Positions 1 through 5,720 are shown, counted from the stretch's first letter. The stretch: 5,720 bases of DNA from Rhodospirillales bacterium (GCA_028866335.1 JAGWIL010000115.1:1-5720); one strand, 5' to 3'. The notes: generated by a model from the sequence alone, not told the origin. Translations and numbers: made by a program.

Positions 1-3000
1 CCCGGGACATGTGGGTGGTACGGCCCCGCAGCCAGGACTCGGGCACCGACGCGGGGCCCGGCGGCGGCGGCGCCACGAGCGTCCACTCGTACAGGATGGC
101 CGCGCGCACGGCGGCGAGCACCTCCGCCGCGACCCGCGCCGGGCAGCGATTGCCCGGCTCAGAGCCGCATGCGGCGCGGTGCAGGAAATGCAGCGAGACA
201 ACGCGCAGGAACACCCACAAGCCCCAGGTGCCCCCACCCGGGTCCCACACGGCGCGATCGCCGCCGAGCAGCACCGGCATCGTGAGCGGGGGTCCCGGAC
301 CGCCAGCGATCGCCGCCCAGAACCGGGCCAGCCAGTCCCAGACGGCAATTGCGAGCGGGCAGCGGAGCAATGTGTGTGTGAGAGTCTGCAACTGCCCAGT
401 GCAAGCAGGCAAAGGGCAGCAAGGCTCGCACTCGGAAAACAGGGAGCGTTCGGCCGCGCAGGACAGCGCGCCGTGCAGCAGCCTCCAAGCCGTGACTCGC
501 GGCTGCCGCGGCAGTAGCGGATGCGCCAGGTCCCGCCAGACCCCAGCCCAAGAGGGGCGGGGCTGGTCCGGCGCCGGCGGGGCGAGTAGGTCCACAGCGT
601 CGTCCAGCAGCTGCGGCGGCGGCGGTGGGGCCGCCGCTTGCCGCTCCGCTAGCCGCTCCCTCCAATGCATGCGCGGCGCCGGCGGGCGCCAAGCCGCGCC
701 GTCCAAGTAGTGCGGCGGTGAAGCGCTGCGGGCGCGGCGGCGGCCGGCCTGACCAGCCGCCGCACCGCCGCGCTGATGGCGCGCATGCAACCTGCCCCAG
801 ACCTCCTCCACGGCATGCAGCCCCCCATCTGGGCCATCGACAGCTGGCCAGATGCGGGGCCGCAGGCCCACCCCAAACACGTAGCGATCTGGCGCAGCTT
901 GCCGCGCCGCCAAGCTGACCAGGCGACACGTGGCCAGCGCAACCGTCACGCCGAGCAGCGGCGCCGAGCCCATGGCCCACGAAGCTGGGTGCACGTGCAG
1001 GGTGTCAACAGGCCCCAAGAGCAGCAGAGTTGGCGGTGCGTGGGCTGGCTGCTCCGGGCCCTGGCTGGGCCCATCCGCTGGCTGCTCTTCCCCGACCACC
1101 AACACCGCCACCGCCCTCATCCCCCCCGGCACCGCCCCCGCTGACCCTACCTCCCGCAAGACCCCCCCAGCGGTGCACTCAAGCGCTGTGCCGCCCACGA
1201 GACCCCCCTGCACCCCCAGCCGGTAGACTGCGCGTGTGTGCTGATCTTGCCACCACTGCCAAGAGTCCGGTGTGAGGCCTGCCAGAGCCTGCAACTTCCC
1301 ATGCCAAGTAGGTGGGAGCGCAAGTTCTGCCAGTCTGTCCAGCGGCACGTCGCGCAAACGCAAGGCAGGCGCAAAGTCTTGCGGCCGCGGGTGCGAGCGG
1401 TCGCCAGCCTGCTGCACCCACACAGCCGGGTTCCCATGAATGCACTCAGCGCCCACCTGTGCCAAATCAAAACCCTCCAAAGCTGCCGCTCGGTGGCAGC
1501 GCAGACTCCAGACGGCCCTCACGCATGCGCGCCACCGCGGCGGCAGCGCAGCTAGCGCGGCGGGTGCCAGCGGATGCTGAGGGGCAGCCAGAATGCCCAA
1601 GCCCAATGGAAAGTGAAAGTGCTTGCGCGCCAGCAGCTTCCATGGCAGATCGCCCGGGTGCAGCAAGCGCAAGATCACTTTGGCGCGCAGCGCCGCGAAG
1701 GCTGGCGGTGCATGCGGCGCGGACGCCCCCCCCTGCTTCCAGTGAAGGGCTTGAAAGACCGCTGCCGGCCGCATACGCGAGCGCTGCTGACCACCCCGCA
1801 ACACCCGACCCGAATTTACATACTCCAAGATCAGCGCCGTCAGCGCGGCCTCCGAAGAGGGCCCCTGAGCGGGCGGCAGCAAAAAAGTAGCAAGGTACAC
1901 GAGGCGCGCATACAAGGCCTGCTTCCCCACGTGCGAACGACCCACCAGCGACAAGCGATGCGCTGACCAGTGCGCGACGGCCCCCCTGATGCCACCCGCC
2001 GCCGCGTCAAAGGCCGTCTGCGCGGCAGCGTTGGCCGCCGCCGGCCGACAAAGCGGGATGCCGAGATGCACGTGGGTGCCGCCCTGTTCCAAAAACGGAA
2101 TGCCCAGGGGCGCATGCAACCCCTCAATAAGGGGGTGAGCACCCAGGGTCATACCCACACACTTGGCCAAACCCAGTGCGGAACCCGTGGCGGCACAGAA
2201 CGGCAAGACACACGACTCAAAAGCCACCTCCACATCGCGCACAGACTGCAAAGCAAGTGAAACATCGTCAGCGAGCATGTGGGCCGGGGGCAGGGCCTGG
2301 CCCTCAGCGGTGAGAACCGGCCGCAGGGTCCCCCGGGCCACCCCCGCCCGCAGCGCCGCAGACAGCGGCTGCAAAGCTATAAGATACAGCAACGGTGACA
2401 GCGGGTCCCCCTGCGGGACACCGTTGTTCACCACAAAAGCGCGCGACAGCCAGCCGTTGAACGCCACGCGCGTCGTGCGCGGCGCCAGCAACATGTCCAC
2501 CCAGCGCATGGCCTGCCGCCCGCAGCCCAGCGCCCGGCAGCAGGCCCGCACCCAACCGCGGTCAATGCGGTCGTACGCTTTTCTGAAGTCCAAAAAGGCA
2601 AGGCAGCCCGGCAGGCGCTCATGCTCCAAGTAGTCTACAAGGTGCTGGTGAAACAGAACGTTGTCCCCAATCCACCTGCCTGGCAAGAAACCCGACTGCG
2701 TGACATCAATGCACGCCGCCAACGGCGCCGCAAAGCGCGTGACAAGGGCCCGCGACAGGAGTTTGAGGTCAGAGTTGAGCAGCGTGATGGGGCGGTAGTT
2801 GCCGAGATCGGCGGAGTCGCCGGCCCCCTTGTATAACTGCACAATGGTCCCAGCTAGCACCCCTTGTGACAGCCCATCCCCCGAGCGGAAAGCCTCATGC
2901 AACATGCCCTGGAAATCCCTCCCAATATCTTCCCAGAACGCCACGTAGAACTCATAAGGCAGGCCATCAGGGCCGGGGCTCTTACCCAGCGCTGCGGACC

Positions 3001-4531
3001 TGACCGCAGCCTCCAACTCCTCAAGCGTGAGTGGGTCCGCGTCGGCACCCTCCATGCGCTGTGCATCCCCTGGGCTGAGCCGCAAATCCCCAACAAGGTC
3101 GCTAAGCATGCGTTGCTGTGCGGCGGGGTCTGTGTCGCGCACCGCATACAGCCCCCCATGCGGCGAGTCCGTGGCGAAGAAGTCCGCCATGACGTCCCCC
3201 GCCGCCGCGGCGCTCGCCGCCGTTGAGAGGCCGACATGCGCCGCAGGCGCGCCGGGCCGCCAGTCCCGCACCTTCGACCAGAGCGTTGCGCGCGCACGCG
3301 TGACGTTGTGCGTGCGCCAGAAAAGGAATGACGAGGACTCGCCGTGCGTCTGGAACGTCGCCTGAGCGCGCATCGCCTCGAGCCCAGCGCGGCGGTCTAG
3401 GTGGCTGTCCCAGTCAGCGCGCGCGAGCTGCAGGGCCGCCCACGCGTTCGGCGTGGGCGCCGCCGCCAGCGCCGCATGCGCGCGCTGCAACGCAAGCTGC
3501 ACCCCCCCCTGCGCCGCACGCCGCAGCTGTGCGCGGCGCATGCAAAACTGTCGTGTCGTGAGCTGCACCCGGGTCTTGAGCAGGTCCCAACGCAAGCGCT
3601 GAGCGTCAGGCCGGGCCGGGTCTATCAGAACCTGTGCGCGGAACCGCGCCAATGCCCCCCGCACCTCTTCCAAGTACCCCGGATCGGCCAGCACGTCGAC
3701 GGGCAGCGACCATGAACCGGGGCCCCTGCAGACGCTGGCCGACAGACATATGTATACAGCAGTGTGATCCCCCGGCCAGCCAAGAAGCTGGCCCGTACCC
3801 AGTACAAGACCCAGGGCATCCGCCGCAACCAGCCACCGATCCAACCTAGCAGTCGCTGGACCCCTCGGCGTCGGCACCGTGTGAGTGACCAAGGCCGCCC
3901 TGGGGTGGCGCTCGCGCCAGACATCCAGCAAGTTGTGCCGCTGCATGATGTCCCGCAACCCAGCAAAGCCCCTAGACCTGAGCTCAAACCTGGACTGCCC
4001 ACCCACATCCAAAGGCGAACCCACACAATTCCAATCCCCCCCCAGCAGCAGGTGCACATCAGGCGACAGAGGCAGAGCAGGCATCAGGACATCCCTGAAA
4101 AAATGATCGCGCTCAGCGGCCACGGAGTCATAGACCCTGGCCGTGGCCGGCGCATACACGCTGACAAGGAGCAAGCGGAGCTGCGCATGCACACAACCGA
4201 CCGCTACACACCTGCCCGAAGGATCTGCGAAGACGAGCTCAGGATCACCCAAGGCGGACCCCTCAGGAATCAAGACAGCCACCCCCCGCGACCTGTTTCC
4301 CCCAGCCGCCCAAAATGCATGCCCGCGCCAAGGGCGACCAGGGCCGAGGCCGCGCTGCAGCCACTCTGCGGCCTGCTGAGGCGAGCTATGATGCGTCTCT
4401 TGCAAGAGCAGCGCGTCCACCCGCGGCCGCTCCGCAAGGAGTTGGGAGAAAAGGCGCAAACGCTTTTTCTTGCCACACAGCCCCTGACAGTTCAGGGACA
4501 GCAGGCGCAAGGAAAGTGAGGCATCGGTCAT
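1..4531 (-). CDS. ORF2 polyprotein: APE endonuclease, reverse transcriptase, zf-RVT (C-terminus beyond window)
   Basis: This is the enzymatic protein of a LINE: it nicks target DNA and reverse-transcribes the element RNA from the nick. The frame starts at an ATG whose last two bases are shared with the ORF1 stop and runs 1510 codons without a stop to the left edge, so the C-terminus is missing. Domain order: endonuclease at residues about 8-262 (LNCQG, LLLQETHH, NRSRGVAVLI, VSVYAPA, LLLGGDWNCV, LLDVWRERHP, ARLDRW, GDHTAVYI); a connector with GSWSLP at 272-277 and GESSSFLFWRTHNV at 397-410; reverse transcriptase at about 500-830 (catalytic D648 and D755-D756); a post-RT region including HWSAHRLSLVGRSHVGK at 854-870 and WKQGG at 931-935; zf-RVT at about 1331-1405; then a tail of at least 105 residues. 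No RNase H domain was recognised. The ATG at 4531 was chosen because it abuts ORF1 and lies just before the first endonuclease motif. Codon third positions are less GC-rich here than in ORF1, most clearly in the RT. Confidence 0.96.
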   Translation of the reverse strand, partial: MTDASLSLRLLSLNCQGLCGKKKRLRLFSQLLAERPRVDALLLQETHHSSPQQAAEWLQRGLGPGRPWRGHAFWAAGGNRSRGVAVLIPEGSALGDPELVFADPSGRCVAVGCVHAQLRLLLVSVYAPATARVYDSVAAERDHFFRDVLMPALPLSPDVHLLLGGDWNCVGSPLDVGGQSRFELRSRGFAGLRDIMQRHNLLDVWRERHPRAALVTHTVPTPRGPATARLDRWLVAADALGLVLGTGQLLGWPGDHTAVYICLSASVCRGPGSWSLPVDVLADPGYLEEVRGALARFRAQVLIDPARPDAQRLRWDLLKTRVQLTTRQFCMRRAQLRRAAQGGVQLALQRAHAALAAAPTPNAWAALQLARADWDSHLDRRAGLEAMRAQATFQTHGESSSFLFWRTHNVTRARATLWSKVRDWRPGAPAAHVGLSTAASAAAAGDVMADFFATDSPHGGLYAVRDTDPAAQQRMLSDLVGDLRLSPGDAQRMEGADADPLTLEELEAAVRSAALGKSPGPDGLPYEFYVAFWEDIGRDFQGMLHEAFRSGDGLSQGVLAGTIVQLYKGAGDSADLGNYRPITLLNSDLKLLSRALVTRFAAPLAACIDVTQSGFLPGRWIGDNVLFHQHLVDYLEHERLPGCLAFLDFRKAYDRIDRGWVRACCRALGCGRQAMRWVDMLLAPRTTRVAFNGWLSRAFVVNNGVPQGDPLSPLLYLIALQPLSAALRAGVARGTLRPVLTAEGQALPPAHMLADDVSLALQSVRDVEVAFESCVLPFCAATGSALGLAKCVGMTLGAHPLIEGLHAPLGIPFLEQGGTHVHLGIPLCRPAAANAAAQTAFDAAAGGIRGAVAHWSAHRLSLVGRSHVGKQALYARLVYLATFLLPPAQGPSSEAALTALILEYVNSGRVLRGGQQRSRMRPAAVFQALHWKQGGASAPHAPPAFAALRAKVILRLLHPGDLPWKLLARKHFHFPLGLGILAAPQHPLAPAALAALPPRWRACVRAVWSLRCHRAAALEGFDLAQVGAECIHGNPAVWVQQAGDRSHPRPQDFAPALRLRDVPLDRLAELALPPTWHGKLQALAGLTPDSWQWWQDQHTRAVYRLGVQGGLVGGTALECTAGGVLREVGSAGAVPGGMRAVAVLVVGEEQPADGPSQGPEQPAHAPPTLLLLGPVDTLHVHPASWAMGSAPLLGVTVALATCRLVSLAARQAAPDRYVFGVGLRPRIWPAVDGPDGGLHAVEEVWGRLHARHQRGGAAAGQAGRRRARSASPPHYLDGAAWRPPAPRMHWRERLAERQAAAPPPPPQLLDDAVDLLAPPAPDQPRPSWAGVWRDLAHPLLPRQPRVTAWRLLHGALSCAAERSLFSECEPCCPLPACTGQLQTLTHTLLRCPLAIAVWDWLARFWAAIAGGPGPPLTMPVLLGGDRAVWDPGGGTWGLWVFLRVVSLHFLHRAACGSEPGNRCPARVAAEVLAAVRAAILYEWTLVAPPPPGPASVPESWLRGRTTHMSR
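317..541 (-). other. zf-RVT zinc-binding domain of ORF2
   Basis: Residues about 1331-1405 match the zf-RVT (zinc-binding in reverse transcriptase) family found near the C-terminus of plant, algal and other LINE ORF2 proteins. The block opens with VWRDLAHPLLP, followed by VTAWRLLHGAL. The probable zinc ligands are C1372, C1377, H1386 and C1391. The last three have the usual spacing (CX8HX4C), whereas the first pair is spaced CX4C instead of the frequent CX2C. C1368 and C1371 are alternative ligands. The CPLAIAVWDWL segment after the last ligand is also typical. Its likely role, nucleic-acid binding during reverse transcription, is inferred from the family. Confidence 0.85.
542..2053 (-). other. 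ORF2 region between RT and zf-RVT, with Pro/Ala-rich part
   Basis: Residues about 827-1330 stay in frame without stops but carry no catalytic motif I recognise, and there is no RNase H. The first part has the post-RT 'thumb' signature of LINEs (HWSAHRLSLVGRSHVGK, WKQGG, LLHPGDLPWKLL, GNPAVW). The second part (about 1110-1330) is rich in Ala, Pro and Gly, with a folded-looking island around HPASWAMGSAPLLGVTVALA (1181-1200) through YVFGVGLRPRIW. A polyproline run lies at about residues 1302-1306. The low-complexity stretches look like flexible linkers around a small conserved block. Function is unknown. Confidence 0.6.
1121..1168 (-). other. Potential G-quadruplex in the ORF2 coding strand
   Basis: The coding (RNA-sense) strand has five G-runs of 7, 3, 3, 5 and 7 bases, separated by loops of 6, 5, 5 and 7 bases. 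This satisfies the standard rule of four or more runs of at least three G with loops of 1-7. It sits inside the Gly/Ala-rich post-RT coding region. Folding is inferred from sequence only. Confidence 0.55.
2054..3034 (-). other. Reverse transcriptase domain of ORF2
   Basis: The RNA-dependent DNA polymerase core lies at about residues 500-830. Motifs in order: LGKSPGPDGLPYEFY (515-529); GNYRPITLLNSDLKLLSRAL (577-596); TQSGFLPGR (611-619); motif A AFLDFRKAYDR (645-655) with catalytic D648 at 2588-2590; motif B NNGVPQGDPLSPLLY (702-716); motif C HMLADDVSLAL (751-761) with D755-D756; then ATGSALGLAK (781-790) and THVHLGIPL (819-827), which correspond to the primer-grip side. All three catalytic aspartates are present. 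The position usually held by Phe or Tyr in F/YADD is Leu753 (codon CTC, 2273-2275). The segment is less GC-rich than the rest of the window. Confidence 0.96.
3746..4510 (-). other. APE-type endonuclease domain of ORF2
   Basis: This domain belongs to the endonuclease/exonuclease/phosphatase family. In LINEs it nicks one target strand to expose the primer 3'-OH. Visible residues expected in the active site: N14 (in LNCQG), E45 (in LQETHH), Y126 (in VYAPA), D166 and N168 (in GGDWNCV), D231 (in ARLDRW), and D255-H256 (in GDH). All the metal-binding and catalytic positions I can align by eye are present, so the domain looks functional. Two positions differ from the common form. The usual SDH reads GDH, with glycine codon at 3770-3772, and the usual SR(I/L)D reads ARLD. 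The order and spacing of motifs match APE-type LINE endonucleases, not restriction-like (R2-type) ones. Confidence 0.94.
4528..4531 (-). promoter_or_regulatory. ATGA stop-start overlap coupling ORF1 and ORF2
   Basis: On the coding strand the four bases read ATGA: ATG starts ORF2 and TGA, shifted by one base, ends ORF1. Overlapping stop-start codons are known to drive termination-reinitiation in some bicistronic LINE RNAs, SART1 of silkworm being the studied case. The same mechanism is inferred here. Other possibilities are a frameshift or independent internal initiation. Confidence 0.8.
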
Positions 4532-5586
4532 ACCCCGCGCTGGGAGGCGGCAGCCGCCGACGTGGCCGGCTGCGAGCGCTTCGGCGCGGTGGAAGACCGC
4601 GTCTTGGTCGCCGCACGCCCGCCGGGCGGGGCCGGCAGGTGCTTGTCGATCAGGGCGCCGAAGCAGCCGCGCAGCTCCGCCCAGCGGCGCTGCGCGGCGT
4701 CCTCCTCCCAGCACTCATGGCTGATGCGGACCAGGCGCGCGCACGGCTCGGCTGCAAGTTCTCCCGTGAATTTACGGAGGAAGTTCTTGGCCTTCGCCGT
4801 AGCGACGCCCGGCCTGTCCGCCTTGATCCATGCCATGATGCGCTCGTCCAGCGCAAGCTCCGACTCCCGGTCCAGCTCCGGCGCGCTGCCGCCGCCGCCG
4901 GCCCCGTCCGGAAGGGGCGAGGCCAAGCCGCGCTCGACAGCGACCTCCATGACCAACGCGCGGAACTGCGGCACCGGCAGCACAGAGCCGGCGAGCTCAC
5001 CCGCCGTGGAGATCCCGGCGCAAGCCCGCCAGGCCGCCGGATCCTTACGGAAGATCGCAGCGATGAGGGCGTGCTTGTCGACGCGGTGAGCCACCGAGTA
5101 GCCGTAGGCGAAGTCCTCGAGGTATTGGTTCACCGCCCCGGCGACCGGGTCCGCCGGCGCGCTAAGCGCACCGTTGTGCACCGCCGCGGCGAAAGCGATG
5201 CGGCTGAAGTCCTGGCCGTCCGGCGAAGCGGGGTCCAGCACAGCCACCCGATCGCAGAGGTCTCCGCGCTGGGTGCGAAGCGCACTCAGCACGCTCGGCA
5301 GGTGGCACGGCTCGTACACCATGCCGGTGGCGGCTGCGGCAGCACAGAGCGCCTCCAGCGCGGCGCGCAGCGCGCCGCCGTCGGGGCCCGCGGGGGCGTC
5401 GGCGCCGCGCTGCAGGGGGGACGCACCCGGGGCCGAAGTCGCGCCGCCCGCCTGGCTGAACTCCTCGTCCAGGCTCATCGCACGCGAGTGGGTGGGCGAG
5501 TCGCCGTGCCGGGCCGCCTTGGCTTTGCGGCGGCGGTGCCGCCCGCGCGGAGCACCGGGGCTGTCCCCCGCCGACGCCGTCTCCAT
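4528..5586 (-). CDS. ORF1 protein of the LINE (putative RNA-binding/chaperone protein)
   Basis: ORF1 proteins of LINEs bind the element RNA and form the ribonucleoprotein particle. That role is inferred here from position directly upstream of ORF2, not from a recognised domain. From the first visible ATG the protein has 352 residues. It has a strongly basic N-terminal patch (RGRHRRRKAKAAR, about 14-26, nuclear-localisation-like) and a Ser/Gly/Pro-rich spacer to about 70. An Ala-rich, probably helical body runs from about 71 to 225, then a glycine linker (GAGGGGS, 228-234). A second compact segment follows at about 238-316 (DERIMAWIKADRPGVATAKA), and then a basic Ser/Thr/Ala-rich tail. I see no CCHC zinc knuckle, RRM or leucine-zipper coiled coil. 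The frame is also open upstream of this ATG to the window edge, so the true start may lie outside. The stop TGA overlaps the ORF2 ATG. Third-position GC is very high. Confidence 0.85.
   Translation of the reverse strand: METASAGDSPGAPRGRHRRRKAKAARHGDSPTHSRAMSLDEEFSQAGGATSAPGASPLQRGADAPAGPDGGALRAALEALCAAAAATGMVYEPCHLPSVLSALRTQRGDLCDRVAVLDPASPDGQDFSRIAFAAAVHNGALSAPADPVAGAVNQYLEDFAYGYSVAHRVDKHALIAAIFRKDPAAWRACAGISTAGELAGSVLPVPQFRALVMEVAVERGLASPLPDGAGGGGSAPELDRESELALDERIMAWIKADRPGVATAKAKNFLRKFTGELAAEPCARLVRISHECWEEDAAQRRWAELRGCFGALIDKHLPAPPGGRAATKTRSSTAPKRSQPATSAAAASQRGV
4546..4558 (-). other. Small GC hairpin just upstream of the ORF2 start
   Basis: The coding strand reads GGCGG-CTG-CCGCC, a 5-bp all-GC stem with a 3-base loop, ending 14 bases before the ORF2 ATG and lying inside the end of ORF1. 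It could influence the ribosome at the stop-start junction. Such short stems are common in DNA this GC-rich, so the functional reading is speculative. Confidence 0.3.
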
Positions 5587-5720
5587 GCGCTCAGACGATG
5601 GCGCACGAGCGGCGGGCTCAGCGCCGCGCTTCGCCGCCGCCTTTGGCGGCGGCGGGCCCCGGTGTGGGACCCCAGGCGGGGGCGGCGGCGGCGGCAGCGG
5701 CGTCGCGGCGCGCTGCGGCG
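5587..5720 (-). other. Open proline-rich extension upstream of the first ORF1 ATG
   Basis: The ORF1 frame continues without a stop for 44 codons to the window edge. It would encode a seven-proline run, a second run of four prolines, and a Lys/Arg/Ala stretch (KAAAKRGAEPAARAP). It could be the real N-terminal part of ORF1, with the start outside the window, or GC-rich 5' UTR that is open by chance. In DNA this GC-rich, 44-codon absence of stops is only weak evidence. No other ATG in this frame is visible here. Confidence 0.45.

Larger units (their letters stand above)
1..5720 (-). mobile_element. Non-LTR retrotransposon (LINE), two-ORF type, both ends outside the window
   Basis: Two consecutive minus-strand frames fill the window. 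The first is an ORF1 that overlaps the second, an ORF2 carrying endonuclease, reverse transcriptase and zf-RVT motifs in the canonical LINE order. Neither frame is broken by a stop over about 1860 codons, although other frames are frequently closed. No LTR, integrase, protease or RNase H motif was found, which argues against LTR retrotransposons. The endonuclease argues against group II introns and retrons. The element's ends (5' UTR, 3' tail, target-site duplications) are not in view. The motif style (GKSPGPDGLPYEFY, NYRPITLLN, FLDFRKAYDR, GVPQGDPLSP) resembles the L1/Tx1 group of LINEs, but clade placement is inference. The GC richness suggests a GC-rich algal or protist host. Confidence 0.96.

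Noticed and set aside
159..980. A 273-codon open frame on the minus strand, in a different frame from ORF2
   Set aside because: It is Ala/Gly/Pro/Arg low-complexity sequence overlapping ORF2, where the ORF2 frame carries the zf-RVT motifs. It is a GC-driven shadow frame.
1312..1890. A 192-codon plus-strand open frame
   Set aside because: It is antisense to the post-RT part of ORF2, and its composition is typical of the reverse of a GC-rich gene.
2054..3034. Group II intron or bacterial retron reverse transcriptase
   Set aside because: The RT is part of one polypeptide with an APE-type endonuclease and zf-RVT, which is a eukaryotic LINE arrangement. No intron RNA domains or msr/msd-like structures were seen.
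3764..4519. A 251-codon open frame on the plus strand
   Set aside because: It is exactly antisense to the ORF2 endonuclease, whose catalytic motifs are clear. The plus-strand product is Pro/Arg/Gln-rich with no recognisable motif.
4562..5089. A 175-codon plus-strand open frame opposite ORF1
   Set aside because: It has no motif and no conserved look. ORF1 is preferred because it joins ORF2 through the ATGA overlap.
5680..5697. CGG triplet-repeat microsatellite (also near 60-72 and 613-626)
   Set aside because: The runs are short and imperfect and lie in frame as polyproline or are explained by overall GC richness. They are not a notable tandem repeat.
1..5720. tRNA, rRNA, CRISPR array, LTRs, terminal inverted repeats or spliceosomal introns
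   Set aside because: No cloverleaf, spaced direct repeats or matching ends were seen, and the two coding frames leave no room for an intron.

Overview
The whole window is one strand-consistent eukaryotic mobile element: a non-LTR retrotransposon (LINE) read on the minus strand. It carries two long open reading frames and both run uninterrupted. Transcription runs from right (high coordinates) to left. The element continues past both window edges, so neither the 5' UTR, the 3' UTR/tail nor target-site duplications can be seen. The host is a eukaryote, because apurinic-type endonuclease + reverse transcriptase + zf-RVT is a eukaryotic LINE architecture. The DNA is very GC-rich (about two thirds by eye, higher at both ends), which fits a GC-rich microalga or other protist. 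The species cannot be named from this sequence alone.

Layout, in transcription order. (1) 5720-5587 is an in-frame, proline-rich stretch without stops that may be the N-terminal part of ORF1. (2) 5586-4528 is ORF1, 352 residues from the first visible ATG. It has a basic N-terminus, a probably helical middle and a basic C-terminal tail, with no zinc knuckle. (3) 4531-4528 is the sequence ATGA, in which the ORF1 stop (TGA) overlaps the ORF2 start (ATG). (4) 4531 to the left edge is ORF2, at least 1510 codons with no stop. It encodes an APE-type endonuclease (residues about 8-262), a linker, a reverse transcriptase (about 500-830), a long post-RT region with a Pro/Ala-rich part (about 830-1330), and a zf-RVT CCHC zinc-binding domain (about 1331-1405) followed by a C-terminal tail that leaves the window.

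How the parts would work together: ORF1 presumably coats the element RNA. The ORF2 endonuclease nicks the target DNA, and the RT primes cDNA synthesis from that nick (target-primed reverse transcription). The zf-RVT region probably helps bind RNA or DNA. The ATGA junction suggests that ORF2 is made by termination-reinitiation after ORF1, which would keep ORF2 protein scarce relative to ORF1. The RT motifs look closest to the L1/Tx1 side of the LINE tree, but that placement rests on motif reading only. No cellular gene, tRNA, rRNA, CRISPR array or bacterial feature was seen.
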